Origin: Muscardinus avellanarius
Lineage: Eukaryota; Chordata; Mammalia; Rodentia; Gliridae
Assembly (NCBI GenBank): GCA_963383645.1
Contig: OY726572.1
Coordinates: forward strand, 24,931,292 to 24,995,291
Length of the DNA stretch: 64,000 nt
Direction of reading: 5' to 3'
Shown: in pieces, positions 45,032-56,272 of the stretch
Position numbering within the stretch: position 1 is the first letter of the stretch
Layout of the letters: each line of letters starts with the position of its first letter
The notes under the pieces: generated by a model
Databases searched by the model: none
What the model saw: the letters and a program-made list of their open reading frames with translations, nothing else
What the model was told of the DNA's origin: nothing
Made by a program: the position numbers and the translations under genes

Positions 45032-46639
45032 CCAGCATCTTCAACAAAACCTGGTACTGGTAGCCTGGTTAATTCTGGCCAATCCAGGTACAGAAATGTG
45101 ATTTTTGTTTATATTTCCGTAAAAATAACCAAAGGTGTTAATTTAAGCATCTTTTCCTGGGCATATTTGCCTTCCATATACCTTCTTCAGTGATGTGTTA
45201 ATTTAATATTTTTTAAAAATAAAATTTTCTTATTATTGAATTATAAGAGTTCTCCATATTTTTAATACAAATGATTTATAATCATGTGGTTTACAAATTT
45301 TTCTTTGTGTCTTACTCTTTCATTTCCTTAAAATTGTATTATGAAAATTTCAAGTGTTTAATTTTGATGTAGTATAGTTTCTCTATTTTTTAAATTATTT
45401 ATATTCTCAGTGTCCCAGCTAAGATATCATTACCTAGCTTAGGTTACAAGGGCTTTGTTTTCTTCTAGAAATTTTTCTAAGATTTTAAATTTATTTATTT
45501 TTAATGGTAATTTGTATTTTTATTTGCATTTGTAAATGATTTTTAGTTTTGAAATCTGGTGTTTTTATTGTTTGTTTTTGTTTTTATTTATTTTTTATTG
45601 GTACGCTGTATTCATACATCATAATGGGATAAAAACTTGTGTAGACATACATGCACATATCGCCCAGTTAGCCCCTACCCATTCCCACCCTATTCCCTCC
45701 CCATCCCTCCTTTCCATGCTTGGCTTAGTGGTTGACATCTAATAATATAGCAGTTTATCCAAAATTAACAATGATAATCTCACATAACAGATTCATCTGA
45801 TATCAAACTTTTGATCACTTAGAGATAACATTTTAGTATTTCTTTTTGCTTTCTTTCTTACCAGAGGATATTTTCTTCTTTTTTTTTTTAAACTATTGTA
45901 CATTTTGTTTTCAAAAAAGTCTATCCTAACAAGAAATATGAATTCTAAATACCCAAAACAATCTCGAAAACTAATAAAGCTAGTAGATGTACATTTTCTG
46001 ATTTCAAACCTTATAGAGCTACAATAATTGAAATAGTGTAGTACTGCTATAAAGGCAGATATATAAACCAGTGGAGTAAAATAAAAAGCCTAGAAATAAA
46101 TTCTTCCATATATGGTCAAGTTATTTTTGACAAAGTTTCCAAGAACATTTGGTGAAGGAAATAGTAATCTTTTCACTAAATAGTTAAAAGATAATTATTA
46201 CATGAAAAATAATAAGATTGGACCCTTACCTAACACCATATACAAATATTAACTTAAACTAGATAAAAAACCTAAGACTATAAACTTTTAGAAGAAAACC
46301 TGGGTCATAACACTTCACCACATTGAAATTGGCAGTGATTTCTTGGATATGATTTCAAAGGCACAGGCAACAAAAGAATAAACAAACTTCCTAAAAGATA
46401 AAAAAAAATGTACAATGTAAACAGTTAAAAGTTACTGATAGAATGGGATAAAATATTTCCAAATGCTATATCTGAAGGTATATTAATATTCCAAATAAAA
46501 ATTCTAAAAATTAGCAACAATAAAAGCAAACAATACAATTTAGAAATATAATTTAGAAATAGGTAAAAGGCTGAAATAAATAATGAATCTCCAAAGATTT
46601 TCACCTATAAACACATGAATATATTCTTCTTTGCATAGT

Positions 46640-47544
46640 TGTCTGCTGGATGGAAAATCTGGTTCTGGTGTGTATTACCTATTTCTTCTTTGTAGTTAAT
46701 CTCTCTGAGTATTTTCTCTAGCGCTGGTTTTGAAGACATAAATTCCTTCAGTTTCTGTTTGTCATGGAACCTTCTTATTTCTCCATCTAATTGGATAAGA
46801 TAGTTTTGCTGGGTAGGAAATTTTTGGCTGGAAGTTGTTTCCTTTCAGAGTTTGGAATATGTTACTCCAAGCCCTTCTGGCTCTCCTGACTTGGTTTGGG
46901 AAGTCTGGAGTGATTCTAATTGGTTTGCCTCTGAATGTCACTTGGCCCTTTGCTTTTGTTGCCTTTAAGATTCTCTGCTTGGCTTCCACATTGGTCATTT
47001 TGACAATTATGTGGCGTGGGGATCCTTTTCTCTGATCCTGTCTAAAGGGAGTTCTATAAGTTTCCTGGACCTGTGTATCGACCTCTTGCTCTATGTTTGG
47101 AAAATTTTCTGCTATTATTTCTTTGAAGAGATTATTGATCCCTTTGGTTTCACCTTCTTTTCCCTCCTCTATTCCAATTATTCTTAGGTTAGCTCTCTTA
47201 AAATGGGTCCATATTTCTTCAATGTCAAATTCCTGTTGTCAAATTTTTTTTCCTAAGTTATAAATTATGCGTTCGTTTTTGGAGTCATCATCTTCTAGGA
47301 GCAACATTCTATTCTCCATGTGGTCTAATCGATTGTTTATACTTTGAATTGAGGCCTTTACTTCAATGATTGCATCCTTTATCTCTTTTTGACTCTCTCT
47401 GAATTCTTTTCGAAAGTCCTCTATTATTTCTACAGTTATTTTCCTGATTTGATCTTCTAGAAATCTCTGATTTTCTGTTTTATCGGGTTCTGATGTTGTG
47501 GGGTTGTGGGCATTCATTGCTCCATTGTTATTCCTCTTTCCCAT
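46640..47544 (-). pseudogene. L1 ORF1 remnant, copy 2
   Basis: Starts at the ATG at 47,544. The N-terminal 101 codons are open, then a stop falls at the 'KKI' position where copy 1 reads on. The central region ('KMTNVEAKQRILKATKAKG', 'RITPDFPNQVRRARRAW') is open at 46,998-46,762, then shifts frame. The C-terminal words 'FHDKQKLKEF' and 'ALEKILREINYKEE' are recoverable in another frame down to about 46,640. It differs from copy 1 in which lesions it carries, so both derive from a more intact source. Confidence 0.85.
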
Positions 47545-47559
47545 GATTTCAGAATTTTG

Positions 47560-48486
47560 TGCCTTCCCTGAGTCACTATGACTGCACTTAGGGTGTTCCG
47601 TATCTCGAGTCTGTTGTAATCTCAGCCGCCACTACTCCTTTACTGGGTTGTATCTCAAAGTGTCATCCCCAGGAAGTTAATTGAGGCTGCACGAGACCGT
47701 GGGGGTGCCGGGGCGGGCATTTTCCCACAGGGAGCTGTGGCTAGGGTGTGGTATCTCTACTACTGCTACTCCTCCTCTGGGTTGGACTGCAAAATATCTG
47801 ACCCAATGAGATTATCAAAACTACGCAAGTCCCTGGGAGTGCAGTACAGGGATTTCTCCTTTAGGGGCCGCAATTAACTCTCACGGTTATTGTGTGCGTA
47901 GATCTGGAGCTGTGGCAGGGCACAGTGAACTCGCTGTAGCTGCTGGCAATATGGTGCCACTGCCACACCCTCAGCCTTGAGGCTGTTGCTGCTGGCAATA
48001 TGGTGCAGCTGCTACGCCCTCGGCCTTGAGGCTGGCTCTGCTGGCAATATGGCGCCATTGCCACACCCTCGGCCGTGAGGCTAGCGTATTTCTTTCTGGT
48101 TTTGAGCTCCGTTTTGAGTCCCTGGAAGGTGTGATGAGCTTGACCACTAGGAGTTTTAGGCGTTCTTTGCACTGAAAGAATTGCTGAATTACACCCGAAT
48201 GATCCGCAGCTGCTCACTTCAGGTCCTTGTTTACGTTTCCTCTCTGGAGCCTGGTGCTGTAAGGGAAGATGGTGCCGGCTTGCTCCGCCGCTGCATTGCA
48301 AGCTTGATTTCTGGTCTCTGGTTGTTCTTCTAGTCTTTTTTTTTCTCTGTCCCTTGTGTTTACATTTTTCATTTCTCTGCTGATGGTGTTTTCTGGCTAT
48401 TAAAAGTGCTGATTTTGTGGCAATAGAGATCGAGTTTTAGCAGGACTCTAAAATGCTGCTTTCTCAGTCGCCATCTTCCCAGAAGT
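47560..48486 (-). promoter_or_regulatory. L1 5' UTR of chimeric copy 2 with internal 49 bp repeats
   Basis: About 0.9 kb, CpG-containing. It holds three tandem units of about 49 bp at 47,937-48,085, each with 'gctggcaatatggYgc' and 'ccctcRgcc.tgaggct'. Copy 1 has two related blocks. Expected internal RNA polymerase II promoter by family. Confidence 0.7.
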
Positions 48487-49300
48487 GTCAAGATTTTTAA
48501 TTTAGACTTATAACCCATTTCTAGTTAATGTTTACATAGGAAATATTTAAATAGGAAGAGGCAAACATCAAAATTTGTTTGATTTTTGCAAACAGATTTT
48601 GTTTGCATGTACATATCTAGTTGCTCCAGCACCATTTGTTGAAAATATTTTTTTCTCCTTTGAATTTAATTACCCAGGCTACTTTGTTGAAAATGATTCA
48701 GCCATATAAGCGTGGATGTGTTTTGGACTTTGTTTTGTTTTGTTGACCTATATATCTAGTGTTCTCCTAGTAGCACATTGTCATGATTATTGAACTTTTA
48801 TAGTGGTTCCTAACCAGCTACTGACAGGCCTGCAACTCAGTTTTCAGACCTGCTTTAGTATTCTCGTTCCTTTGCATACCTAGGTAGAATTTAGAACCAG
48901 TTTAATTTATATAAGCAAGAATATTAGAATTTTTGGTTAGGATTGTTTCATTCTATAGGTCAGTTAGGAAGAGAAATATAATCTTTATTGAATCTTTCCG
49001 TTTGTGAACATGATGTTTATTTAGGTATTTAATTTCTCTTAGCAGTATTTGGTCCCTTGCAACCTTGCATGTATTTTGTTAACTGTATCACCAATATTTT
49101 TATAAATTTGATATTATAAATGATACTCTAAAATTTTAGGTTTTAAATTTTATTGCTGATATATAGAAATAAATTTATGTCTTAATACTGAACTTGTATC
49201 CTGCAACCTGGCTAAATCCATTTATCCACCTAATAACCTGGGTTAGTTTTTAAATAATCCTTTCTACATTATCCCTGGCTGAATGTTTTGCCCTGATTCT

Positions 49301-49950
49301 TCTAGGAATAGGTGAGAGCCATTGGTTTTGAGCATACATTTACCTTGTTATCTTTATATACTTATAAACACTAGAACATTTTTTAAAGATACAGTATTAG
49401 ATATAATCCCAGCTGAGTGGATACTGATGTTGAAAGGTAGCAGTATGAAATGCACTTGTGTGGCTCTCCGACTCAAGCCATCCGACTCTCTTAGCATTCC
49501 GGCCCCGGATCATCAGACCTGTCTTCAGCCTCCTCCTCCCCGACTCAACGCCCCAGTCCTCTGTAAACCTCTATTAGGTGTCTAGTCTTTCTCACTCACG
49601 TCTTCCTCTCCCCTTGTTATCTCACTAACTGAAGTTTCTACAAATGAAACTTTACTAAATATTCTGATATCACCAAAGGGGCTCCTTAATCATGCACCTA
49701 ATTTTTTTCTGTTAATTTTCTAATATAAAAAGGATTGGGATAGACTGAGAAACAGGCTAATTTAGAGGTCAGAGAGGCATTCTTTTCAGCCCAGCCTGGG
49801 CATATAACTGCCATTAATAAGCGAGCGGTCCAAATTCAGCAAGAAGTGATCTTCAGTACTAAACTTAGAAACCACAAGGATATCTAGGCAAAATTACAGT
49901 GTCAGCTGAGCTTGTCTTTGCTTTCTCTCTCTTTTTTTTATTTTTCTCAA
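49301..49950. other. Single-copy DNA, no gene recognised
   Basis: The 87-codon frame at 49,322-49,585 has no recognised motif. Confidence 0.45.
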
Positions 49951-49954
49951 TCCT

Positions 49955-50050
49955 GGTCCTTGTATTTTGATCACAGTGATTAAAAAGGTGACTAATGTAG
50001 TCACCCAGGCTATGGTGATTTATTATAACAGCCCATACTGACTAAGACAT
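49955..50050 (+). repeat. MaLR LTR 3' end fragment
   Basis: Ends 'ttattataacagcccatact' plus 'gactaagac', the typical 3' terminus of MLT1-like LTRs. Only the end is preserved. Confidence 0.5.
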
Positions 50051-50530
50051 ATGCCACTTCAAAGGAATGAATACATAGATGGAAACGCTTTTTATTCTCT
50101 GTGCTTTCTTTTCTAATGAATATTTTTAAAGAAAAATATCTGTCCCTTAGTAAACAACTTACTTAACTGAGCAATATCCCAACCCTTCTGATGTTCAGAT
50201 GTGGTAGTTATTTAGTAAAGAGTTAGACAATTATCAGCTTTGACCTCTGCTTTCTAATGAAACTCAACAACTTGCTAGAAAATAAATTCATTCTTGCACC
50301 TCATATTCCCATCCCTCTCCACTCCATTGCAGCCTTAGGGGGAAATTTGCTTTGAGAAGTTTGTCAATAAGGAGGGATTTCTAGTTGGTAAGTTTTGGTA
50401 AATACTTAGAAAAGTCTTTTCTTTCTTATCCAAGACAATAATAGAAAACACAGAAAGAACATTCCCTCCCATGTATCATCAATTGATTTTAGACCCCTCA
50501 TGATGCAAAAAAAAATGAATAAATAAAATC
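50051..50530. other. Single-copy DNA, no feature recognised
   Basis: No exon or repeat recognised. Confidence 0.45.
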
Positions 50531-50532
50531 AT

Positions 50533-50690
50533 GAGACTGGAGATATAGCTCAGTGTCAGGCACCTGCCCAGCATTCACTCAGCCCTAGGCTCAATCTCTA
50601 GCATTGCAATAAAAGGGAGAAAAGAAAGGGAGGAAGAGAGAGGAGAGAGGGGAGGGCAGGGGAAGGGAGGAAAAAGAAAAAGAAAAACAT
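50533..50690 (+). repeat. Monomeric ID SINE with polypurine tail
   Basis: 'gactggagatatagctcag' and 'ccctaggctcaatctctagc' form a tRNA-derived ID monomer without the B1-like half. The tail (about 50,611-50,687) is a GGAA/GGGA polypurine tract. A second purine-rich tract lies at 50,853-50,920. Confidence 0.8.
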
Positions 50691-52460
50691 GAGTTTCTTC
50701 CAGGAAGAGCAGAGTAAGCTACAGTGGCAAACTAGGAATTGTAAGTCTACAAATAGAGACTGCCACCTATAAGTATTCTGATTGTTTAAAAAGATGTAGA
50801 GTACTTAAGTGGTTTCTAATTTGATGTAAAATTACCATTTGTTTTTGAAATAAGAAAAGGAGGGAAGGGAAGAAAATGAAGGGGGGAAAGGGATGGAAGA
50901 AGAGGAAAAAGGCAGGAACCTATCTTGGCCAGAAGTATCAAATGGTGTGTGGTGGTGTTATCAGTATGTCTTCTCTCTTCTTTGAAACTTACCTTTCTGG
51001 ACTACATAAAGTCTATTTTCTTTTTTTCTTTTTCTTTTTCTTTTTTGATTAACTTCAAAGGCACTCAATATGTTCTGTGTAGAATAGAGCCTACTATTCT
51101 TTTGCCATCGTGGAAGAACCAGAGATTTTGTCCTGCAGTTGAACTACAAATAACCTGATTCTTTTTCCTCTCAGTAGAAAAGAAATAGCAGCTCCATCAG
51201 ATTACCTCATCACAATCATGGCAACCTTTACACAGTGAAGAACTGGACATCTAAGAGGCCTTCTTTCAGAATTCACTGTTTAAAGGTTGCAGTGGTCCTT
51301 GCATTGATCCATATTTTTTACCTCCACCACTTCTCTTTGTTTTGTTGAGTCCTATGAGGTAATGTACAAGGATACAGAGGAGTGAGTTATGACTATTCTG
51401 TTAAGAAGTACAAAGGCCATGAAATGTATTCTCTGGTAGAATATTCAGTTTGGCCATTTGGGGACAGTATGAACAGGTAGTGGTGGAGGAAAGCAGTTTG
51501 AAACAAAGACTTCTATAGGTGTGGTCCTGCCCAGGTGTCTCTCCCCACGCTCTTTCATCAGCCAGGGGGTCTTTTAGATTAATATCTCTACTTTGCTTGT
51601 AGCTGTGGTTGGATCCATACTGGTTGATCAAAAATCTTATTTCAGTAAGATCCTCAATCCTCATCTAGGCTGAGGCTAAGTGTACCAAAAAGCAATTCCG
51701 ATTTCTGAGTGATTGAAAACAAGGTAACTGAATTCTTGGTCCATTTGGGGAGAAGGCTCTGCCTGTGAGTAGATATCACAGGAACACAAACCTAAGGCAG
51801 TTTGGCAGTTGCCTTGAAGCTAGAGTAGCCCCCAGTGAGAAGCCAGGGCCAGCAAAGGACCAGACTCACCCAGGACTAGCGACATTCACCTACTCTCAAA
51901 TTATCTTACTGCCAAAGAGGACAGTTTGCTCCCACCTTACTAAAAGCACCCCATCCTTAGCCAAATTTACTTTTCCTCTCAAAAGAGAAAAGAATGAAAT
52001 TACAGATGCAGAATCACATACACAATAAAGATGGTAGGGTAGTAACATTAGATTTGGTGGTATATTTATGGATTTAAGCCATACTGTTACTACCATAGGT
52101 TTTAGATTTACAAGGTTGTAATTTAGACATCTGCTGTAGTTTAGATGGTGCCACAAGATAGATAGTAGGACCTATCTTCTGGTTTAGTGAACCAATCAAT
52201 TAAGCATTGCTCAGGAATCGAGAACATAAAAATTTACATAAGCTCTAATGGCTTATACTTCCTGTAAAACTATAGCAAAACTCTCTTAAGCAGAACATGT
52301 ACATGATATAACTTAAAGATGAAAGTAATATAGTACATGATTAAAAGGAACTTGTAGAGTCTTCTAATTGTATAAGAATTGATTTCTTTACTAAATATAG
52401 TACACTCCCCCACAAACTGACTGGCAGACTTTTGGGTTTTCCCTTACCCTCCTAAGGAGA
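50691..52460. other. Single-copy DNA, no gene recognised
   Basis: No exon, RNA gene or repeat family identified apart from the purine tract near 50,853-50,920. Confidence 0.45.
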
Positions 52461-52464
52461 ACAT

Positions 52465-52560
52465 CTCCTTTTTTGAGATGAGGAGCATGAGGCCCAGGGG
52501 TGTTAAGTAACCTGCAGAAGACCACTGACCCTAGATACAAAACCATGTCAGTCTAGTTTT
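52465..52560 (-). repeat. MIR fragment, minus strand
   Basis: 'gagatgaggagcatgaggcc', 'taagtaacctgcagaagacc' follow antisense MIR core order. Confidence 0.5.
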
Positions 52561-52596
52561 GTACTAATTAACTGTAGCTCTGAGAAAGTAGAGCAG

Positions 52597-52865
52597 CATG
52601 GAGGAAAGTCTTCAAGACTCAGAAAGAACTGACTGCTCACTGTGATCTTTAGCAAGTGACTTAATTTCTCTGTGGTACAGCTTCTACAGCTGTAAAAAAT
52701 GGGATGATATCTCAAAGGTCCTTATGGTATTTAAACATGACTGTGTGTCCTGATAAGCTCCACAAAGGCAGGTATCTTTCTTTTGTTCACTGGCACACCC
52801 CAGATGTTTACAGCTGTGTCTGGTAGTGAGTACTCTAAGGTAGCGTGTTGGGTGAACAATGCCTG
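52597..52865 (+). repeat. MIR plus L2-type remnant, plus strand
   Basis: 'tagcaagtgacttaatttct' and 'gtaaaaaatgggatgatat' are MIR landmarks (52,597-52,740). They are followed by 'aagctccacaaaggcaggta' and a 'tgtctggtagtgagtactc' block of L2/MIR3 type. Confidence 0.6.
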
Positions 52866-53728
52866 GCTCCTACATGGTATTACTCAATAAGTAATGTCCA
52901 AGTGCACCATTAGTCATCTTCAATCCTAACAGAGCATAGAGACACAAGCGTTAAGATCAGAATATTAGTAGTATATGGTTATGCTGATACTTTGAATCAT
53001 CTAATATGTTATTGATTTATGTCCAAGAGTTTTTGGTAATATCTAAGCAAATTTGTTGAGCCCAGTAAGGTAGAGTTCACTTGTTAGTGCTCTTATTTTC
53101 ACATTGAATTTTGACTGTCTTCTCTCAGTGTCATTTTAACATATCTTTTTAAGAATGGTGAAAACAAAGAAAACATATTAATTTTTGAAAGAACAGGCTA
53201 AAAGAAGTCATCTTCAATAATATAATGCACAGATGCACAGGGATAAGTGGAAGTTATGCTTAACAGGTCTTGGGAATGAAAACATCTTGGGAGGAGTACC
53301 TGTATCTCTTTCTCTTCGTAGCATATTATGTTGTTTGATTTATTGCCATCCATTTTACTTTGTAATTTATATACGGAAATCCCTGGAATTGAGGAAAGAC
53401 ATTGCACATGAGCATAACAGCTAAGCTAAGCCTGCCTCATTAATTAGCACCTGTGCCCTTTGTCCCTGTTACATGACAAAAACCTAACAGTTTGCGTGTC
53501 CACTGAAAACTTTGCATTTCTACTGAAAATTGGCCAAATTTAATGATATTTGACATAACTTTAATTGAGCACAAATATTTATTAAGTATATCTTTAGCAT
53601 TATATAAAGCATATGTATACATGCAAAATTACTCTGATTTGTATGTATGTAGTTTACAAATCTGCAATTTATGATATGTGTAGGTTTATGTTTTCATGAT
53701 ACTTTCAACTATATTTAGCTTGGTTTCC
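52866..53728. other. Single-copy DNA, no feature recognised
   Basis: AT-rich; no exon or repeat recognised. Confidence 0.45.
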
Positions 53729-53742
53729 TTTACTATTTATAA

Positions 53743-53790
<48 letters not shown>

Positions 53791-53985
53791 GGGTTTAAAC
53801 CCAGGGCATTCTACTTCTGAATACACTGTCAACCTTTTTTTATTTTATTTATATATTTATTTATGAAACAAGGTCTCACTAAATTGTGGAGGCTGGTCTA
53901 GAACCTGTGATCTTCCTATTTCAGCCTCCCAAGTACTGAGATTATAGGCATACACTATTGTGCCTGGCTCTTATTATCTATAATT
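53729..53985 (-). repeat. Old SINE with (GT)n tail, minus strand
   Basis: (GT)n 53,745-53,784, then 'ggggtttaaacccagggc' and a diverged B1-like half ending 'gtgcctggc'. Weak TSD 'ttactatttataat' / 'ttattatctataat'. Confidence 0.82.
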
Positions 53986-54437
53986 TTATTTGTATTACTC
54001 TTTTATTTTACTACTTTTTAGCTTTATGAATTGCTTTTTATCTTTAGTAATTTTCTCTTCCTTTTTTATTTTTTATTTTTCTCCTAATTTTCAAGATGAG
54101 TAATTTTTTCTTTATACTTTTCCCCTTTAATTATGAAATATGTAAGGTCATAAATTTTCCTTTTGAATCCAGCCTTTATTATATCCCTTAGATTCTCATT
54201 TTATTCCTTTTTGGTTAGTTCATAATTTCCTTTTAACTTCATTTTTCATTCAAAAATTAGCTAAGTTTTTCTAAAGGAGGAATTTTTATTGCAGTTTTAT
54301 GGAATTTTGATATGAGGATATCGATTATAAAATTTCAATTTTTAGAAAGTGTGTTTAAATTTTTTGGCCATCGGATACTTTTTTATAACTACTCATGGAT
54401 ATTATATCCTCTCAACCATTTGGGGGACACATGGAGC
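53986..54437. other. AT-rich DNA, no feature recognised
   Basis: T-rich sequence; possibly a very old L1 remnant, but no clear landmark. Confidence 0.4.
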
Positions 54438-54680
54438 CATGTAAATCTATTCTTTTTGTGTGTGTGGGTCTGGGGATGGAACCCAGGGACATTCGACCTG
54501 TGAGCTACACCCCCTGCGCTATTTTTTATTCTTTATTTTGAAACAGTTTCTCACTAAGTTACAGAGGGCCTCACTAAGTAGCTGAGGCTGTCCGCCAACC
54601 GCGGACAGCCTCTGGTCTCAGCCTCCCAAATGCTGGGATGACAAGCATGCGCCACCGCATCCGGCTCATATAAATCTATT
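54438..54680 (-). repeat. B1-ID dimer SINE with TSD and internal hairpin
   Basis: TSD 'catgtaaatctatt' / 'catataaatctatt' at 54,438-54,451 and 54,667-54,680. In the B1-like half the usual 'cgatcctc' is replaced by an inverted copy of the preceding 12 bases (arms 54,584-54,595 and 54,601-54,612). Confidence 0.92.
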
Positions 54681-55145
54681 AACTCAGATTCATCAATATT
54701 CCTTCAATGCCTTCACTTAACTAGTTTTTATCTAGTGGAATTGCTCACTGATAGATAAAATACTGAAGCCTACATTGTAATTTTACTTTCAACTCTTATG
54801 CATTTTTATGCATTTCTTACTCTTTTATTTTTAATATTTGACTACTAAAATTTTGATTCTTTAAGTGTTTGACTAATGTTTTATTTTAAAAGTTTCTTTG
54901 ATCATCTATAAATGCTGAAAAGTTATTTGATAAAGTCAGACTGTTCCTAATTAAAACTAGGAAAAATAAAATAGAAGTTAACTATTTAAACATTATCAAA
55001 ACACAACAGCATCTCATACACTAAGGTAAATATTCTATATACTAAAGCACTCTATTCCACATTTCAGGTAAATTCAAAACTAACATTTTAAGTCAGTGCT
55101 AATAATGAAAGCAATAAAAATCTACCATAAAGACTAGAAAATTGA
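54681..55145. other. AT-rich DNA, no feature recognised
   Basis: A few short L1-like words ('tactaaagcactctattcc') but nothing secure. Confidence 0.4.
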
Positions 55146-55148
55146 ACA

Positions 55149-55374
55149 TAAAACTGTGGGTTTTTTTTTTTTTTTTTGGTGGTATTGGGGTTCCTGGAAG
55201 CCCTTCTACCTCCAAGCTACACTCCCAGACCTAGTTTTATATTTTTATTTGGAAACAGGGTCTCCTAAGCCAGCGCGCGCGGCTGGCTTCGAACCTGCTC
55301 GATCCTCCTGTTTCTGCCTCCCAAGCGCGGGGATTACAAGCGTGCGCCACCACGCCCGGCTAAAACTGTGTTTT
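55149..55374 (-). repeat. SINE of second subfamily with TSD, minus strand
   Basis: TSD 'aaaactgtg' on both sides. Well preserved and CpG-rich ('cgcgcgcggctggcttcgaa'), with the second-subfamily box 'ggggttcctggaagccc'. Probably young. Confidence 0.93.
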
Positions 55375-55492
55375 GCAGTGGGTAGGAAGTCAAAATGAAT
55401 CTAGGAAAAAATCTAGAAGCAAAAAGAAAACTGCTTCTAGAAAATTGCGACTAGAAGCAACAAGAAAAATCAGTTAAGTTGGTTGTGTATAA

Positions 55493-55747
55493 AATATACA
55501 CGTAGGGAGTCGGGCGTAGTGGCGCACATTTATAATCCCAGGATTTGGGAGGCTGAGACAGGAGGATAGCAGTTCACGGGCAGCCTCAGCTATGACTTAG
55601 TGAGGCCCTTTGCAATTAAGTGAGACCTTGTTTCGAAATAAAGAATAAAAAATAGGGCTGGGGGTGTAGCTCAGAGGTAAAATGACCCTGGGTTCCATCC
55701 CCAATACCACACACACACACACACAAAAAAAAAGATATACATGCAAG
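55493..55747 (+). repeat. B1-ID dimer SINE with TSD, plus strand
   Basis: TSD 'atatacacgtaggg' / 'atatacatgcaaggg'; tail (CA)n then A run. Confidence 0.9.
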
Positions 55748-56035
55748 GGCCCAGTGATAGAAATATCTGCAGATTGTAACAACCCTGACCCTTTACTTGA
55801 GAAACATCTTTTCCAGCATTGGTTCTTCACAGCGAATGACAGCTTCCCTAAAAAAGGATTTGTTCTTATATGAGCCAAAATGGACTTTGAAATAAAGTAT
55901 AAATCACTAAAGTGATATTAGAGTAATGCTTTCCTTAAAAATTGTGGATCTATCAAAGATTTTCATGCTGTTAGGGTAACATCGAAAGGTAAAGAGACCA
56001 CTTGAAGGAAATAGAAATCTTTCTTAACAATAGAA

Positions 56036-56272
56036 ATGCCAGTTTCACCAAGCATGGCCGCACACGCTTATAAACTTGAAAGGCTGAGACAGAATAATTG
56101 GGAGTTCAAGGCCGCCTCATCAACTTCATGAGGCCCTCAACACCTTAGTAAGACCCTGTTTCAAAATTTAAAAATAAAAAGGGACTAGAAGGTATAGTTT
56201 GGAGGTAAATGCCCCTGGGTTCAATTTCCAGTACCAGAAGAAAAGGAAAAAAGACATGCTAGTTTTTGTTTT
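56036..56272 (+). repeat. Old B1-ID SINE with TSD, plus strand
   Basis: TSD 'atgccagttt' / 'atgctagttt'; body diverged ('ttataaacttgaaaggctg'). Confidence 0.85.

Larger units (their letters stand above)
45580..48486 (-). mobile_element. Chimeric non-autonomous L1 element, copy 2
   Basis: Same order and same joins as 9,310-12,089. On the plus strand: antisense 3' UTR (45,590-45,730), unknown segment (45,731-45,914), plus-sense L1M ORF2 fragment (about 45,915-46,600), antisense ORF1 (about 46,640-47,544) and antisense 5' UTR (to 48,486, minus-strand start 'gggaagatggcgactgagaa'). It sits inside the ancient L1M. An imperfect TSD candidate is 'aagattttaaattta' (45,479) / 'aagatttttaattta' (48,490), but T-rich sequence between it and the 3' UTR leaves this uncertain. 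Different flanks from copy 1 exclude a plain segmental duplication. Confidence 0.8.
42660..49300 (-). mobile_element. Ancient L1M element, minus strand, split by three later insertions
   Basis: Antisense L1M 3' UTR and ORF2 appear in four collinear pieces. They are 42,660-42,920 ('ataatccacttgattaaaat', 'ccactgatctgctttg'), 43,104-43,480 ('tatatacctaggagtg'), 45,015-45,580 ('gcatatttgccttccatata', 'attataagagttct') and 48,487-49,300 ('tccagcaccatttgttgaaa', 'cttgtatcctgcaacctggc'). Landmarks stay in consensus order across the insertions, so this is one old element. Heavily mutated, no coding capacity. Confidence 0.75.

Noticed and set aside
47239..47544. Intact ORF1 gene in chimeric copy 2
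   Set aside because: Only the N-terminal third is open; a stop and a later frameshift disable it.
9310..48486. Segmental duplication joining the two chimeric L1 regions
   Set aside because: Homology stops at the element ends; copy 1 has its own TSD and copy 2 sits inside an unrelated ancient L1M.
50533..50610. tRNA-like gene
   Set aside because: The A-box-like 'tatagctcag' belongs to an ID SINE derived from a tRNA; no complete cloverleaf can be formed and the copy ends in a purine tail.
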